From contig NZ_CP042914.1 of NCBI RefSeq assembly GCF_008065135.1, forward strand, positions 3,825,404-3,889,403: a stretch of 64,000 bases of DNA, written 5' to 3'. The notes beneath the pieces were generated by a model. It saw only the letters and a program-made list of their open reading frames with translations. It had not been told where the DNA came from and did not search any database. The DNA is from Roseimaritima ulvae (lineage in GTDB: Bacteria > Planctomycetota > Planctomycetia > Pirellulales > Pirellulaceae). Positions 8,123-17,500 of the stretch are shown here, piece after piece. The number at the start of each line of letters is the position of its first letter. Within the stretch, counting starts at the first letter, position 1. The position numbers were made by a program, and so were the translations under genes.

Positions 8123-10603
8123 CTACCACTGGAATTCAGTCCGCAGAATTCGCAGCATGGCATGGACCAACAGCACGCCGCTCGGTCGCCGTTTGCTGTG
8201 GATGCGTCCGAACCCGGTCATTCCCGTCCGCAGCGTGCCGGCGGAGTTATCGACCTTGCAGTACACGGTCACGGTGCGTGAACCACTGGGCGGGGTCGGC
8301 GGCGTGCCGGCGGCGGCTAGCGCGATACCACCAACGGGTTGGGCGGCCGGGGCAATTCGATCGACCGTCGCGGTGAGGCTTTCAAAGGGCAGCGAGCGTG
8401 GCTTCAGCGTGATCGGCTGGCCGATCACCAACACCCGCGCGTCCTTTTCCGAAATCGAGATCTCGGCTTCCAGGTTTTGCAGGTCTTCGATCACGCACAG
8501 CGGGGTTCCGCGATCGACATAGACGCCGATCTTCTCTTTCAGGTGGGGCGTAATGATGGTTCCGCCGACCGGGCATTTGACGATTTGCTTTTCTTGTTTT
8601 CGAAGCAGGTGGTTGAGTTCTTGTTTCAGCCGTTGGAGGTGCGCCTGTTCGGCCTCGATGTCCTCTTGTCGCGAACCGGCTTCGAGCAGCGTGAGGGCCG
8701 CTTGGGCGTCGGCCAGTTCCTTTTCGCGACGCGCCAATTCGCCTTCAAACTTGATCACGCCTTCGGCTTCTCGTGCCTGTTTAAGCGCTTCGGCGCGGTT
8801 GGCTTCCAGGACCGCTTCTTGTTTGTTTTTTTTGTGGGTTAATAGTTGCTGACCGGCCAACCCGCCGGCGTCATGCAGGGACTGCATCTTGACCAACACC
8901 TGCTCACAGAATTCGAGTTGAGCGGCCGCGCTCTTGCGGCTCAATTCCAACGCCGCCAGTTCTTTGTCCAGGCTCTGCCGGGCCCGTTCCAAGTCGCTGA
9001 TCGCCAGGTCTCGCCAATCGCTCGCGCGGACGATCCGAGCCTTTTGGTCATCGATTTGTTCTTGGCGGGGTCCGCAGGTTAATCGCCGCAAGATCGCTTC
9101 GACCTCCGCAATCTCGGATCGCTTGGTGGCCAAATTGCTGATCAGATCGGGCACTTCAATCACGGCCAACGGGGCGTCGCCTGCCACCACGTCGCCTTCA
9201 TCGAAATGAACATCGCGGACAAAACCCGCGATCGGCGCGCGGACTTCTCGGCGAACAACCGGCCGCAGATAAAACTCACCCCCGGCGCGATCGTGTATGG
9301 GGATGGCCAGCAGGCCGGCGACCACTGCCAACAGAATCAACAGCCGGAACTTTCGTAAGCGTAACATGGTTCTGAAATTCTCCCCCAAAGTTCCCGAAAA
9401 GTAGCGTCTGGTCAGCAGGCAGAAGAACCCGAAGGCCGCAAACAAACTGCTGATCCCCATCAGGGATTGCAGGTACAGCGACGCCTGGAAACTCATCAGG
9501 CCTAAGAAGCCGACCGTAAAGATCCAATTGGCCATGCCGAAGGTTAACAGCCGGCCATGCTCGGGATCCGGTCCCGGTTTTTCACCGCCCCATGCCAGCC
9601 AGCGTACGTGAGCCACGAAACGTGCTCGGGCCCGGCGACGAAGGTTATGCGTGTTCAGGACGTCGCAGAGTGCATAGTAGCCGTCCAGTCGCATCAAGGG
9701 ATTTAGATTGAATGCGACCCGGATCCCACATGCCGACACGACCACCCAGGCCGCAAAATTGATCGAGCTGTCGGGCGTGGTGGCGCGCCAGACGAACACC
9801 GCCACGATCCACACCAAAAAATCGACATATGTCCCGGCCATGCTGATCAACAAACGCTGCCAACGGCTGGGCAGCAGCCAAGCGTCCGAAACGTTGCAGT
9901 ACAGGCAGGGCGTAAAGAAGATCCACAACGCCCCCATCTCATGCACTTCGCCGCCGTAGCGTTTGCAAGCCAAGCCGTGACCGAACTCGTGGAGGATCGT
10001 GATCGCAATGATCGTGAGCCAAAACACCGCCAACGTTTTCCAGCCGAGGTGGGTGCTGAATTGCTGCACCAACACACTGCGGTCGCTCCACACAATCCCC
10101 AGGGCCAGGCATCCCAGAATCATCGCCGCGACGGCAACGGTGGGGCTGAACAAGGCTCGGGTGCGCGGTTCCAAGCGGTTCAGGACCGCATCGGGATCGA
10201 ACAGCTTGACGCGAAAGAACAACAGGCTCTGCTTCTTCGCTGCTGTACGGCAGCGACGCCAGAGGTCCGTCAAGCGTAGCGATTGCGTCTGGTCACCGGA
10301 GCTTGACGAACGGCTGTGCGAGCGCTGGACCAATCCCTCCTTGCGGGCCAACGCCACAAAACCGCTCAACTCTTCGATCGTCAGAGGTTCACTGAACTGC
10401 TGCTCGAACTTGCCGACCACCTGAGCGTAGGTTTGTTGCCCGTCGAGCATCGAAAGCAGAAACGATTCCTGAGGTCCCAGTCTCATGTAGCGCTGCTTGC
10501 GATGGTTTTTGACCACCGTGACCCCGTCCGCATCAGGGGAGGCGATACGGATGTCCTCGCTGATTCGTGGAATCGTTTCGGTGGAGGATTTCGTTGCAGA
10601 CAT
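8123..10603 (-). CDS. PqqD-like / site-2 (M50) protease / HlyD adaptor fusion
   Basis: This is an 826-residue membrane protein; the ATG at 10603 follows a possible TTG at 10606. Its parts in order are as follows. Residues 30-95 form a small PqqD-like (RiPP-recognition-type) winged-helix segment. Several membrane spans start near 155. The zinc protease motif HEFGH is at about 205-209, with the partner metal site NPLMRLDG at about 301-308, as in site-2 proteases. After further membrane spans comes a biotinyl-lipoyl-like barrel (REVRAPIAGFVRDVHFDEGD, near 460). A long coiled coil follows (about 490-660), and the end is an HlyD-type beta domain. Such proteins are thought to bind a peptide, cut it in the membrane and pass it to an outer-membrane duct. 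The convergent TolC gene and upstream small peptide gene fit this. The peptide-maturation role is inference. Confidence 0.85.
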   Translation of the reverse strand: MSATKSSTETIPRISEDIRIASPDADGVTVVKNHRKQRYMRLGPQESFLLSMLDGQQTYAQVVGKFEQQFSEPLTIEELSGFVALARKEGLVQRSHSRSSSSGDQTQSLRLTDLWRRCRTAAKKQSLLFFRVKLFDPDAVLNRLEPRTRALFSPTVAVAAMILGCLALGIVWSDRSVLVQQFSTHLGWKTLAVFWLTIIAITILHEFGHGLACKRYGGEVHEMGALWIFFTPCLYCNVSDAWLLPSRWQRLLISMAGTYVDFLVWIVAVFVWRATTPDSSINFAAWVVVSACGIRVAFNLNPLMRLDGYYALCDVLNTHNLRRRARARFVAHVRWLAWGGEKPGPDPEHGRLLTFGMANWIFTVGFLGLMSFQASLYLQSLMGISSLFAAFGFFCLLTRRYFSGTLGENFRTMLRLRKFRLLILLAVVAGLLAIPIHDRAGGEFYLRPVVRREVRAPIAGFVRDVHFDEGDVVAGDAPLAVIEVPDLISNLATKRSEIAEVEAILRRLTCGPRQEQIDDQKARIVRASDWRDLAISDLERARQSLDKELAALELSRKSAAAQLEFCEQVLVKMQSLHDAGGLAGQQLLTHKKNKQEAVLEANRAEALKQAREAEGVIKFEGELARREKELADAQAALTLLEAGSRQEDIEAEQAHLQRLKQELNHLLRKQEKQIVKCPVGGTIITPHLKEKIGVYVDRGTPLCVIEDLQNLEAEISISEKDARVLVIGQPITLKPRSLPFESLTATVDRIAPAAQPVGGIALAAAGTPPTPPSGSRTVTVYCKVDNSAGTLRTGMTGFGRIHSKRRPSGVLLVHAMLRILRTEFQW

Positions 10604-10678
10604 CAAACCATTACCGAGACCTTTGCCGAAACCAATGCCGCTTGGACATGCCGAACGCGGCGGACGGTCTCGGCGTGC

Positions 10679-11152
10679 TTACGCCGTCGTCGACGGAACT
10701 TCGTCGGCAACCAGATGCGGCGGCTTGGAACCCTCAGGGCCGCGAGTCAAAATCGCCACACTCTCGCGCTCGCTGAGCACATGCACGCCAAAGGGCAGGC
10801 CGTCTTGGCGGCAACGCGTGGCGCGATGATGCCCGTCGATCAAACGATGCGCATGAACCACGGTGCCATCGTCATCGCGGTAATACAGGTGGGCCACAAT
10901 GCCTGGGTATTGAGGATCGACGTGCGCTAAATGACCTTCGTTGATCTCACAATGATCAATCGAATAGTCCACGTCGTCGGCGTCTAACTCGAACACTTCG
11001 CGGCCGTCCGCAACGATCTCTCGAGCCATGTCGATGTCAAAGACGTATTTCTTCTTAAAGCAATGAAAGGCCTCGCCGTGACGATTGCATCGCGAGCAGT
11101 CCGCGGGGGAAACGCTGTGCTCGGCTGCTTGGTTCTCCGCTTTGCGACCCAT
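10679..11152 (-). CDS. Small DGHHR-motif protein of unknown function
   Basis: The 157-residue soluble protein has a Cys/His cluster near the N-terminus (CSRCNRHGEAFHC, about residues 20-32) that could bind zinc, an acidic middle (ELDADDVDYSIDHCEIN), and the motif HRLIDGHHRATRC at about 103-115. DGHHR is the core of ParB/sulfiredoxin-type folds, where it lies in a nucleotide-binding site, but the rest of the protein is too short and diverged for a firm assignment. It ends 75 bases before the start of the M50/HlyD fusion and lies downstream of the Ser-Lys repeat peptide gene, all on the same strand, so it is probably part of the same export or modification locus. I do not recognise a named family. 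Confidence 0.75.
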   Translation of the reverse strand: MGRKAENQAAEHSVSPADCSRCNRHGEAFHCFKKKYVFDIDMAREIVADGREVFELDADDVDYSIDHCEINEGHLAHVDPQYPGIVAHLYYRDDDGTVVHAHRLIDGHHRATRCRQDGLPFGVHVLSERESVAILTRGPEGSKPPHLVADEVPSTTA

Positions 11153-11245
11153 GACTTGGGGTACCCCTTGTTCGAGTGAATGCTGACTTCATGTCTCCAG
11201 CGCCGCACCGAATCCATTCACTTTAGCTGAAAACCAAACCGGCCG

Positions 11246-11275
11246 GACGAGCGAACGCGAAAGCGCTCGCTCGTC
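11246..11275 (-). terminator. Strong hairpin between SK-repeat gene and DGHHR gene
   Basis: A perfect 9-bp outer stem (GACGAGCGA paired with TCGCTCGTC) encloses a CGC-GAAA-GCG inner stem. Read on the minus strand it is followed by a T-rich stretch. It may be a terminator or attenuator that lowers expression of the downstream genes relative to the abundant small peptide. Confidence 0.45.
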
Positions 11276-11371
11276 CACCGGTACGGAACCATCCGCCAGC
11301 CTCCGCTGCGGACCGCTTAGGCAGCGATCGCCGCCATCAACCGGTCGGCATCTAGCAGCCGGCCGATGCAA

Positions 11372-11665
11372 CTACCATTTGCCCCTGTGGCCGCGGCCAC
11401 CTTTGGAACCGCTCTTGCCCTTGGAGCTACTCTTGCTCTTGGATTTCGACTTGCTCTTGGATTTCGACTTGCTCTTCGATTTCGACTTGCTCTTCGACTT
11501 CGACTTCGACTTACTCTTCGATTTCGATTTGCTCTTGGAACTGCTACCGGAGCCCGAGCCGCTGCCCGAACCCGAGCCGCCTTTGCCCCCGGAACCTCCG
11601 CCCCCCCCGTAGATCTTGCTCGGTGCAATGCGATCTTCGAGACGTTCTAGTTTGAACTTTTCCAT
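11372..11665 (-). CDS. Short Ser-Lys repeat peptide with LERLEDRIAPS leader
   Basis: From the ATG at 11665 the product has 97 residues; upstream extension to 11704 is unlikely. It starts MEKFKLERLEDRIAPSK, a motif close to the LE-x-LE-x-R export or anchoring motif at the N-termini of many planctomycete surface proteins. A Gly/Ser spacer follows (about residues 19-40), then about nineteen Ser-Lys dipeptides and a basic tail ending GRGHRGKW. The DNA of the repeat is itself a degenerate tandem repeat. The chain is highly positive and unstructured. A leader-like segment followed by a simple-sequence core, upstream of a PqqD-like/M50/HlyD exporter gene, makes it a candidate secreted peptide or silaffin-like polycation. 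No family name is claimed. Confidence 0.7.
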   Translation of the reverse strand: MEKFKLERLEDRIAPSKIYGGGGGSGGKGGSGSGSGSGSGSSSKSKSKSKSKSKSKSKSKSKSKSKSKSKSKSKSKSKSSSKGKSGSKGGRGHRGKW

Positions 11666-11916
11666 GACGACACTCGCTCTGTAGAGTAGAAAACGAACCG
11701 CCAAACGGGTGGTGGTCGTTTGGCCGATTTGAGTTTACCAATCAGGGGGGCGGGGTCAATTAAAAAGGATGCGCAAAATTACGATGTTTTTTGCGGGCCG
11801 TTTCGCGGCGTAAACGGACCTGCCCGCGGCCCAGCCCGGTCACCAGACAGCAAATCGATCTTGATCCCGAGTGAATCGATCCGCTACCAGCGTTTTATCA
11901 CGGAGGATAAACAACC

Positions 11917-13581
11917 ATGCGCATTCGATTCTTACTCGCTTTCCAGCTGCCCATCGTTCTGGCCGCATTGCTAGGCCTGCCTCAGGCCGGTGCCGAAGAA
12001 GGATTGGTCGATCCCTACGTCGTGTTTACGGCCCATGAAAAGGTCTACGCGCGGTGTGGCCCGGCGGGCGAGTACTATCGCACCGATCCCCTGCGATTGG
12101 GCCAGGAGCTGGACGTTTATCTGGAAACCGACGATGGCTGGTTGGGCATTCGACCGCCGGAGGGAAGTTTTTCCTGGGTGCCGGCCAGCAGTATCGATGC
12201 CGACCCCGCGGGACGATCCGGCATTGTCGTCGACCGTCGAGCCGTGGCATGGATTGGAACCCATCTGGGACGAGCCCGAAAGTATCGCTGGCAGGTCCAG
12301 CTGGCCGAGGGGGAGCAGGTCACGATCCTTGGACAAACCGAACGCAACTCCGGTGAAGGCCCGGAACTGTGGTACCGCATCGTGCCACCCTCGGGCGAGT
12401 TTCGCTGGGTGCATCGCTCGCAGATCGCCGAATCGTCCGAAGAGTTGGTGCAGATGCATCGGCAAATCGACAGCGATCGCAATGCCGAGCGGCGAAGCCG
12501 CGATGCCGATCAGCCGCAAAAACTTTCCTCGCGCGAGCTGGAATCCTTTGCCGATGCCCCGCTGGTCGTGGCCGCCGACGCCGAACTGGACGCGGCGGAT
12601 CAGCCGTATGCCGAGCAAGCCAATGCGGCCCGCAATCCCTTTGAGGACCAACGACGGTCCGATGCGGTCGCCAACCAAACAACCCAGACGCCACGATCAT
12701 CACCGTCTGCAACAGCTTCCGAAGCGGTTGAGCCGACCGAAGATATGGAAGACCAACCGGTCGGTTCCGGCGTCGCCCGCACGAGTTTTGTCGAGCCGGA
12801 GATGTCGGTGGAGTCGAGCGTGCAGTTGCGAGATATCGAATCGGGGCGCAAGGCCGTTCCTCCGGCGCAGGATCTGGCTGCCGACGACAGTAGTTGGGTG
12901 ACCGGGAACCGCGAGCCCGCCGTCCGCCAGGTTGCCGCCAGCGGGCCTGCCATCCGCAATGCTTCTACCCGCGGGACGCTTCAGGAAACCACTCCACCCG
13001 TATTGAAATCCGTTGACCAACTGACGCCTTTGCAACAGCAGCAGCAGGCCCGTCAGCTGTCGCAGCGGGTCGTCAACGCGGACATCGATGAGTTGCAATT
13101 GGAACTATCACGGCAGATGGCCGCGGGCGCTTCGGCAGCGATGGTAGAACCGATTCGCCGCCGGGCTCAGATGTGGATCGAGCAATTGAGCGATCCCTTG
13201 GATCGTGAACGGGCACGGGTGTTGATCGAACGCGTCGAACAGTATCAGCGGGTATCCCGCCGGCGTGATGGTCAGCCACCGCTGGTTCCTGGCGCCACGT
13301 CGCTTCCCACGGTCACTCCCGCTTCCGCCGCCGTGCCAAACGCTCGTCCGTTTGACCGCGAAGGTTATTTGGTGCAGGTCTATTCGGCCCGTCCGGATTC
13401 GCCGTCTTTTGCGTTGAACAACGGCGCGGGGCAAACGCTGGCCTATGTCAGCCCGGCACCGGGTGTGAATCTTCGCCAGCACCTCAATGCGAAAGTCGGC
13501 TTGCAGGGCGAAATGAGTTATCTGACAGGGTTGGAAACGCCGCACTTTATCGCCAAACGCGTGGTCCGGATCTCACGTTAG
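11917..13581 (+). CDS. Secreted protein with two SH3-like N-terminal domains
   Basis: The 554-residue product has a signal peptide (residues 1-26, cleavage near AGAEE). Two bacterial SH3-like segments follow. The first, at about 32-95, contains VYARCGPAGEYYRTDPLRLG and DDGWLGIRPPEGSFSWVP. The second, at about 105-170, contains WYRIVPPSGEFRWVHRSQI. A long low-complexity acidic/Gln-rich linker follows (about 180-370), then a helical part and a short beta-rich C-terminal segment that resembles a third SH3-like fold (YLVQVYSARPDSPSFAL). Such modules bind peptidoglycan or polysaccharide, so a cell-envelope role is likely. A GGAGG ribosome-binding site lies about ten bases before the ATG. The gene converges on the reductase gene, with stops overlapping by nine bases. 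Confidence 0.8.
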   Translation: MRIRFLLAFQLPIVLAALLGLPQAGAEEGLVDPYVVFTAHEKVYARCGPAGEYYRTDPLRLGQELDVYLETDDGWLGIRPPEGSFSWVPASSIDADPAGRSGIVVDRRAVAWIGTHLGRARKYRWQVQLAEGEQVTILGQTERNSGEGPELWYRIVPPSGEFRWVHRSQIAESSEELVQMHRQIDSDRNAERRSRDADQPQKLSSRELESFADAPLVVAADAELDAADQPYAEQANAARNPFEDQRRSDAVANQTTQTPRSSPSATASEAVEPTEDMEDQPVGSGVARTSFVEPEMSVESSVQLRDIESGRKAVPPAQDLAADDSSWVTGNREPAVRQVAASGPAIRNASTRGTLQETTPPVLKSVDQLTPLQQQQQARQLSQRVVNADIDELQLELSRQMAAGASAAMVEPIRRRAQMWIEQLSDPLDRERARVLIERVEQYQRVSRRRDGQPPLVPGATSLPTVTPASAAVPNARPFDREGYLVQVYSARPDSPSFALNNGAGQTLAYVSPAPGVNLRQHLNAKVGLQGEMSYLTGLETPHFIAKRVVRISR

Positions 13582-14550
13582 CAATTCCACGACCCGTTCG
13601 GGCGATCCCGTATCACCGTTGCGCTGGTGGTGCCAGGTGCGGTGTTCGGGGATCAGGTGATGTTGGTTCGGCCACGGTGCAAACACTTGTTCGCCGAACA
13701 CGGCGCACAGCTTGTCCGAATTCATGGTCACGTTGCCGGCTCGCGGCGGCATCGGTCCGGCTTCGATTCGCGGACAGCCCTTCAACATTTTCGGGTTGTA
13801 GCCACCCACGCGATTGATCACCTGCGCGATTTCGTAGAGGCTCATCGCCCGCGGTCCTCCGGCATGGAACAGACCGGCTTCGGAACGCCGCAGCAGGCGG
13901 TCGTACAATCGATTCATGCAATCCACATACGTCGGCGTACGGACTTCGTCGAAGTACAGCGTGGCCGGCTTGTTTTTGGCAAAGCGTGATTCGATCCAGT
14001 CGATTGCGCCGGCGTGCCCATTGAAACTTGGCCCCATCGGCAGCGAGATCCGCAGGACGCAGGCGGCGGGGCAGATGTCTTGGACTTCCTGTTCGCCAAC
14101 CACCATCGTTTTGCCGTACACGGTCACCGGGTCCGGCTCGTCGGCTTCGCTGTAGTTGCCCCCGGAGCGACCGGCAAACACCAGGTCGGAGGACAGGTGG
14201 ATCATCCGAGCGTTATAGCGGGCGGCGTTGCGAGCGACGTTGCGGGTCCCCTGGACATTAATCCGCTCGGCCATCTGCGGATCCAGTTCGCAGGCCTTGA
14301 GGTGGCAGGAGCCAGCGAAGCTGAGCACGCTCTGAAAGCGGTGCTCGTCCCACAACGCGTCCATGCCGGCTTCGTCGTCGGTATCGCAGGCCAGAATTCC
14401 CGGTCCGGTCAATCGCCAGTTACGGTGCGGCCGGATGGCCAGCACCGAGTCGCCCAGACGTTTGCGGAAATAGGCAAACGCGTTGTAGCCCGGCACCCCC
14501 GCCAGTCCCGTGATCAACAGGGGCAATCGCAAATCAGAAGGCTGCCGCAT
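13573..14550 (-). CDS. RmlD-like NAD(P)-dependent sugar reductase/epimerase
   Basis: The 325-residue protein is an extended short-chain dehydrogenase. It has a Rossmann nucleotide motif near the start (LLITGLAGVPGYNAF), the Ser of MIHLSSDLVFAG, and the catalytic pair in VYGKTMVVGE (Tyr and Lys in YxxxK, about residues 144-148). The arrangement matches RmlD, dTDP-4-dehydrorhamnose reductase, or the related methionine adenosyltransferase beta-type proteins. No other rhamnose genes are nearby, so the exact sugar is uncertain. It starts only a few bases downstream of the end of the giant surface-protein gene on the same strand, so it may be co-transcribed with it. Confidence 0.75.
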   Translation of the reverse strand: MRQPSDLRLPLLITGLAGVPGYNAFAYFRKRLGDSVLAIRPHRNWRLTGPGILACDTDDEAGMDALWDEHRFQSVLSFAGSCHLKACELDPQMAERINVQGTRNVARNAARYNARMIHLSSDLVFAGRSGGNYSEADEPDPVTVYGKTMVVGEQEVQDICPAACVLRISLPMGPSFNGHAGAIDWIESRFAKNKPATLYFDEVRTPTYVDCMNRLYDRLLRRSEAGLFHAGGPRAMSLYEIAQVINRVGGYNPKMLKGCPRIEAGPMPPRAGNVTMNSDKLCAVFGEQVFAPWPNQHHLIPEHRTWHHQRNGDTGSPERVVELLT

Positions 14551-14553
14551 GAC

Positions 14554-17500
14554 CTACGCTTGATCGCTCAACAGCGTCAGGGCGTCATCGACGGCCGCGG
14601 CATCGACCTCGCCGTCGGAACTGCCCGTCAAAAGTTCTTCGGCCGTCGTGGGTTGTTCACCGGGAGTGGCAACGTCGGCCATCGCACTGTCGATCGCCTC
14701 GGTGCGTTGTTGGGCCAGCAGGGCCAAGTCAGAGCTTTCTTGCTCGTCGGAGTCCGCCGGCGAGTTGATGATCGCTGCTTGGTCGCTGCCGAGCGTTACC
14801 GTGGGAACCTGTCCGGATTCCAGCGAAGCGGAAGACTCACCCTGCGCGGTCTCTTCGCCTTGAGCGAAGGCTTCACCCTGAGCGGCGTTACTTGAACCCG
14901 AAGAGTCGTCGGCGAAACCAAACACGTCGGCGCCCAGGTTGATGCGAAGCAGTCGTATCCCGTCGCTGACCGCACGGATTTCGACGTCCGTGGAGTCGCC
15001 ATTGACGGAGGCGGACGCGGTTTGGCGAGTGCCGCTGGAGTCGCTAACTTCGACGGTTACTTGACTGCCGTCTTCGTTCAGCGAGACCGCCGGATCGGAC
15101 ATCTCCGTTTGACCGTTTTCCGCGATCACAAACAAGCTGGAATCTCCCGGAGCAACGGCGGCAAACACGGCCTGTTTGGGGGCCGAGCCGACGAAGTCAC
15201 GGATCGACATGAACTCGGGTCGCAACGAGCCGACCTGCTGCAGCGTTTGCACCACGTTGCCATCGTTTGCACCCGAGGTAATTTCGATCGACTGAGCTTC
15301 TTCACCGCCAATTAAAAACGGCATGGCGGGAATTTCGATGCGGTAGGTACCCGGCGCTTGGTCGGCAAACACGACCTCGTTGGCGGATCCCGAAGCGGAC
15401 AGTTCCACATCCACCGCTTCGCCATAATCGGTGGTTCCGACCAAACGGGCGCGGAAGGGGATCAGCATGTTGGTCGAGGGCAACTGAACGGTGAAGCTGC
15501 GCGGTTGGTAGTCCAGGACGTTGACGGTGATCGTGCCGGTTGCCGTGGCGCCCGAACTGTCGGTCAGCGTGTAGGTAAACGAATCACTGCCGGTGTAGGT
15601 GCTCGAGGGCGGGGTGTAAGTAATCGTGTCGCCGACGATGGCGACGGTACCGGCGGAAGCCGTGCTGCCCACCGAAGTAATGGTCAGCCCTTCGCTGTCG
15701 CCGTCGACGTTGGTGCCAGCATCGGCGATTTCAAACACGGTTTCCGCCGCATCGCCCTTGATGATATTGGTCGTCACGGCGCCGGCCGGGGGCGGATCGT
15801 TAACTCCCGTCACGGTAACCGTAATGGTGCCCGTGGCCGAGGCGCCGCCGGAGTCGGTGATCGTGTAGGTGATCTGTTCAGTGCCAAAGAAGTTCGCCGC
15901 CGGAGCATACACGACTTTGGTGCCGTCATCAGACAAGCGGACCGTGCTGCCATTACTGGAATCTCCTACCGCGGTCAGCGAAAAGGCTTCCGACGAGTCG
16001 GAGTTGAAATCGTTGACTAACACGTCCAGTTCGGCTTCGGCCGCGTCTTCAACCACGGTATAGGCATCATCGACGGCCGTCGGCGGCGGGTTGGCGGTAC
16101 CGACGTTAACCGTCACCGTGGCCTGGCTGGTCAGCGCGCCGTCGGAGATCGTGTAGGTGAAAGTGTCGGTGCCGGTAAAGTCTGCCGGGGGCGAATACAG
16201 CACGGCGTCGCCGCCGGATTCAATCGTCACCGTGCCCCCGGCCGAGCTCGTGCCGACGGCGGTGACGGTTAAGGTTTCGGATGAATCCGGGAGGATGCTG
16301 TCGTTCGCCAACACATCCAATCGGTTATCGGTTGTATCCGCGTCCACTTCGAAAGTGTCGCTGACCGCCGTGGGCGCGTCGTTGACGGCGGTAACATTGA
16401 CGGTAACAGTGGCTGTCTGTTGGGCGCCGGAGGAATCACGCACGACATAGGTAAATGTTTCAGCGCCGGAAAAATCGGTCGCCGGAGTGTACAGGATTTC
16501 CCCGCCACTGATGGTTACCTGGCCACCGGAATCGGGCGTGCCCACGCTGACCAATGACAATGTGGTACCGGATCCGGCAGGGATTTCGTCGTTATCCAGC
16601 ACATCGAAAGCATTGTTCGTGCTGTCTTCGCTGACGGTGAAACTATCGTTGTTAGCCGTAAACGCGGCTTCGATTTGCAAACTGACGCTGCCGAAGGCCA
16701 CGTCTTCGACGGGCGTTTTGGCGTCAGCGTCATAAAGCAAGAAATCGGTGCCGTTGGTATCGGCCGGGTCGGCGATGAACGTCGCGTCGCCGGATTGATT
16801 GGCTCGCATACGGACCGTGGCGATCAGCGTGATTTCGCCGCCATTGCCGGAAAACGAATCGCTAAACGCACCCAACTCGTCGATCAGGCCCTCGGAGATA
16901 CTGCCTACGGTGTTGGGAAAATCATCGCCGGCTTGGATCGGATCATCAGCGACAACCGAAACCAAGTCGCTGTCGAAGGTGATGTCGGTGTAGGCGGCGA
17001 ACACGCCCAGTTGCGAAAACGGCCGCGCGTCGCGTGCGGAAAATGTCAGCAGGAACTCTTCGCCCGAAGAGATACTGGTGATGGCGTTGCCATCCAAGTC
17101 GGTCACGCCCAGGATGATTTGACCGACCGCGGCTTCCTGGACGCCGACATCAAACGATTGAGTTCGGCTGTTTCCGGCCAGGTCCGTCATGACGACCGAC
17201 AGGGTTTGGTCGCCGATCTGACTTTCCACGGGCGTCCATTCGATCAGGCCGCTGTCCGGGTCGATCGTCGCTCCGGCCGGCGGGTTGCTGAGGCTATAGG
17301 TCAAGCCGCTGCCTTCTTCGTCGTGAGACAGGTTGGCGGAGAACTTTGTTCCCACGTTGGCATGGGTGCCGACCTGTTCGAGCGACACCGCGGCAGGTTG
17401 TACATTGTCGTACACCACCGTGATCGGACTGCTCGACGGACTATTGACGCCATCGGCGCCGCGTTGCCGAGCGACCACGCTGTAGGTACCGCTACCGAGC

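Noticed and set aside
14014-14895. 293-codon plus-strand open frame
   Set aside because: It is antisense to the RmlD-like gene and the end of the giant protein gene and has no protein-like pattern.
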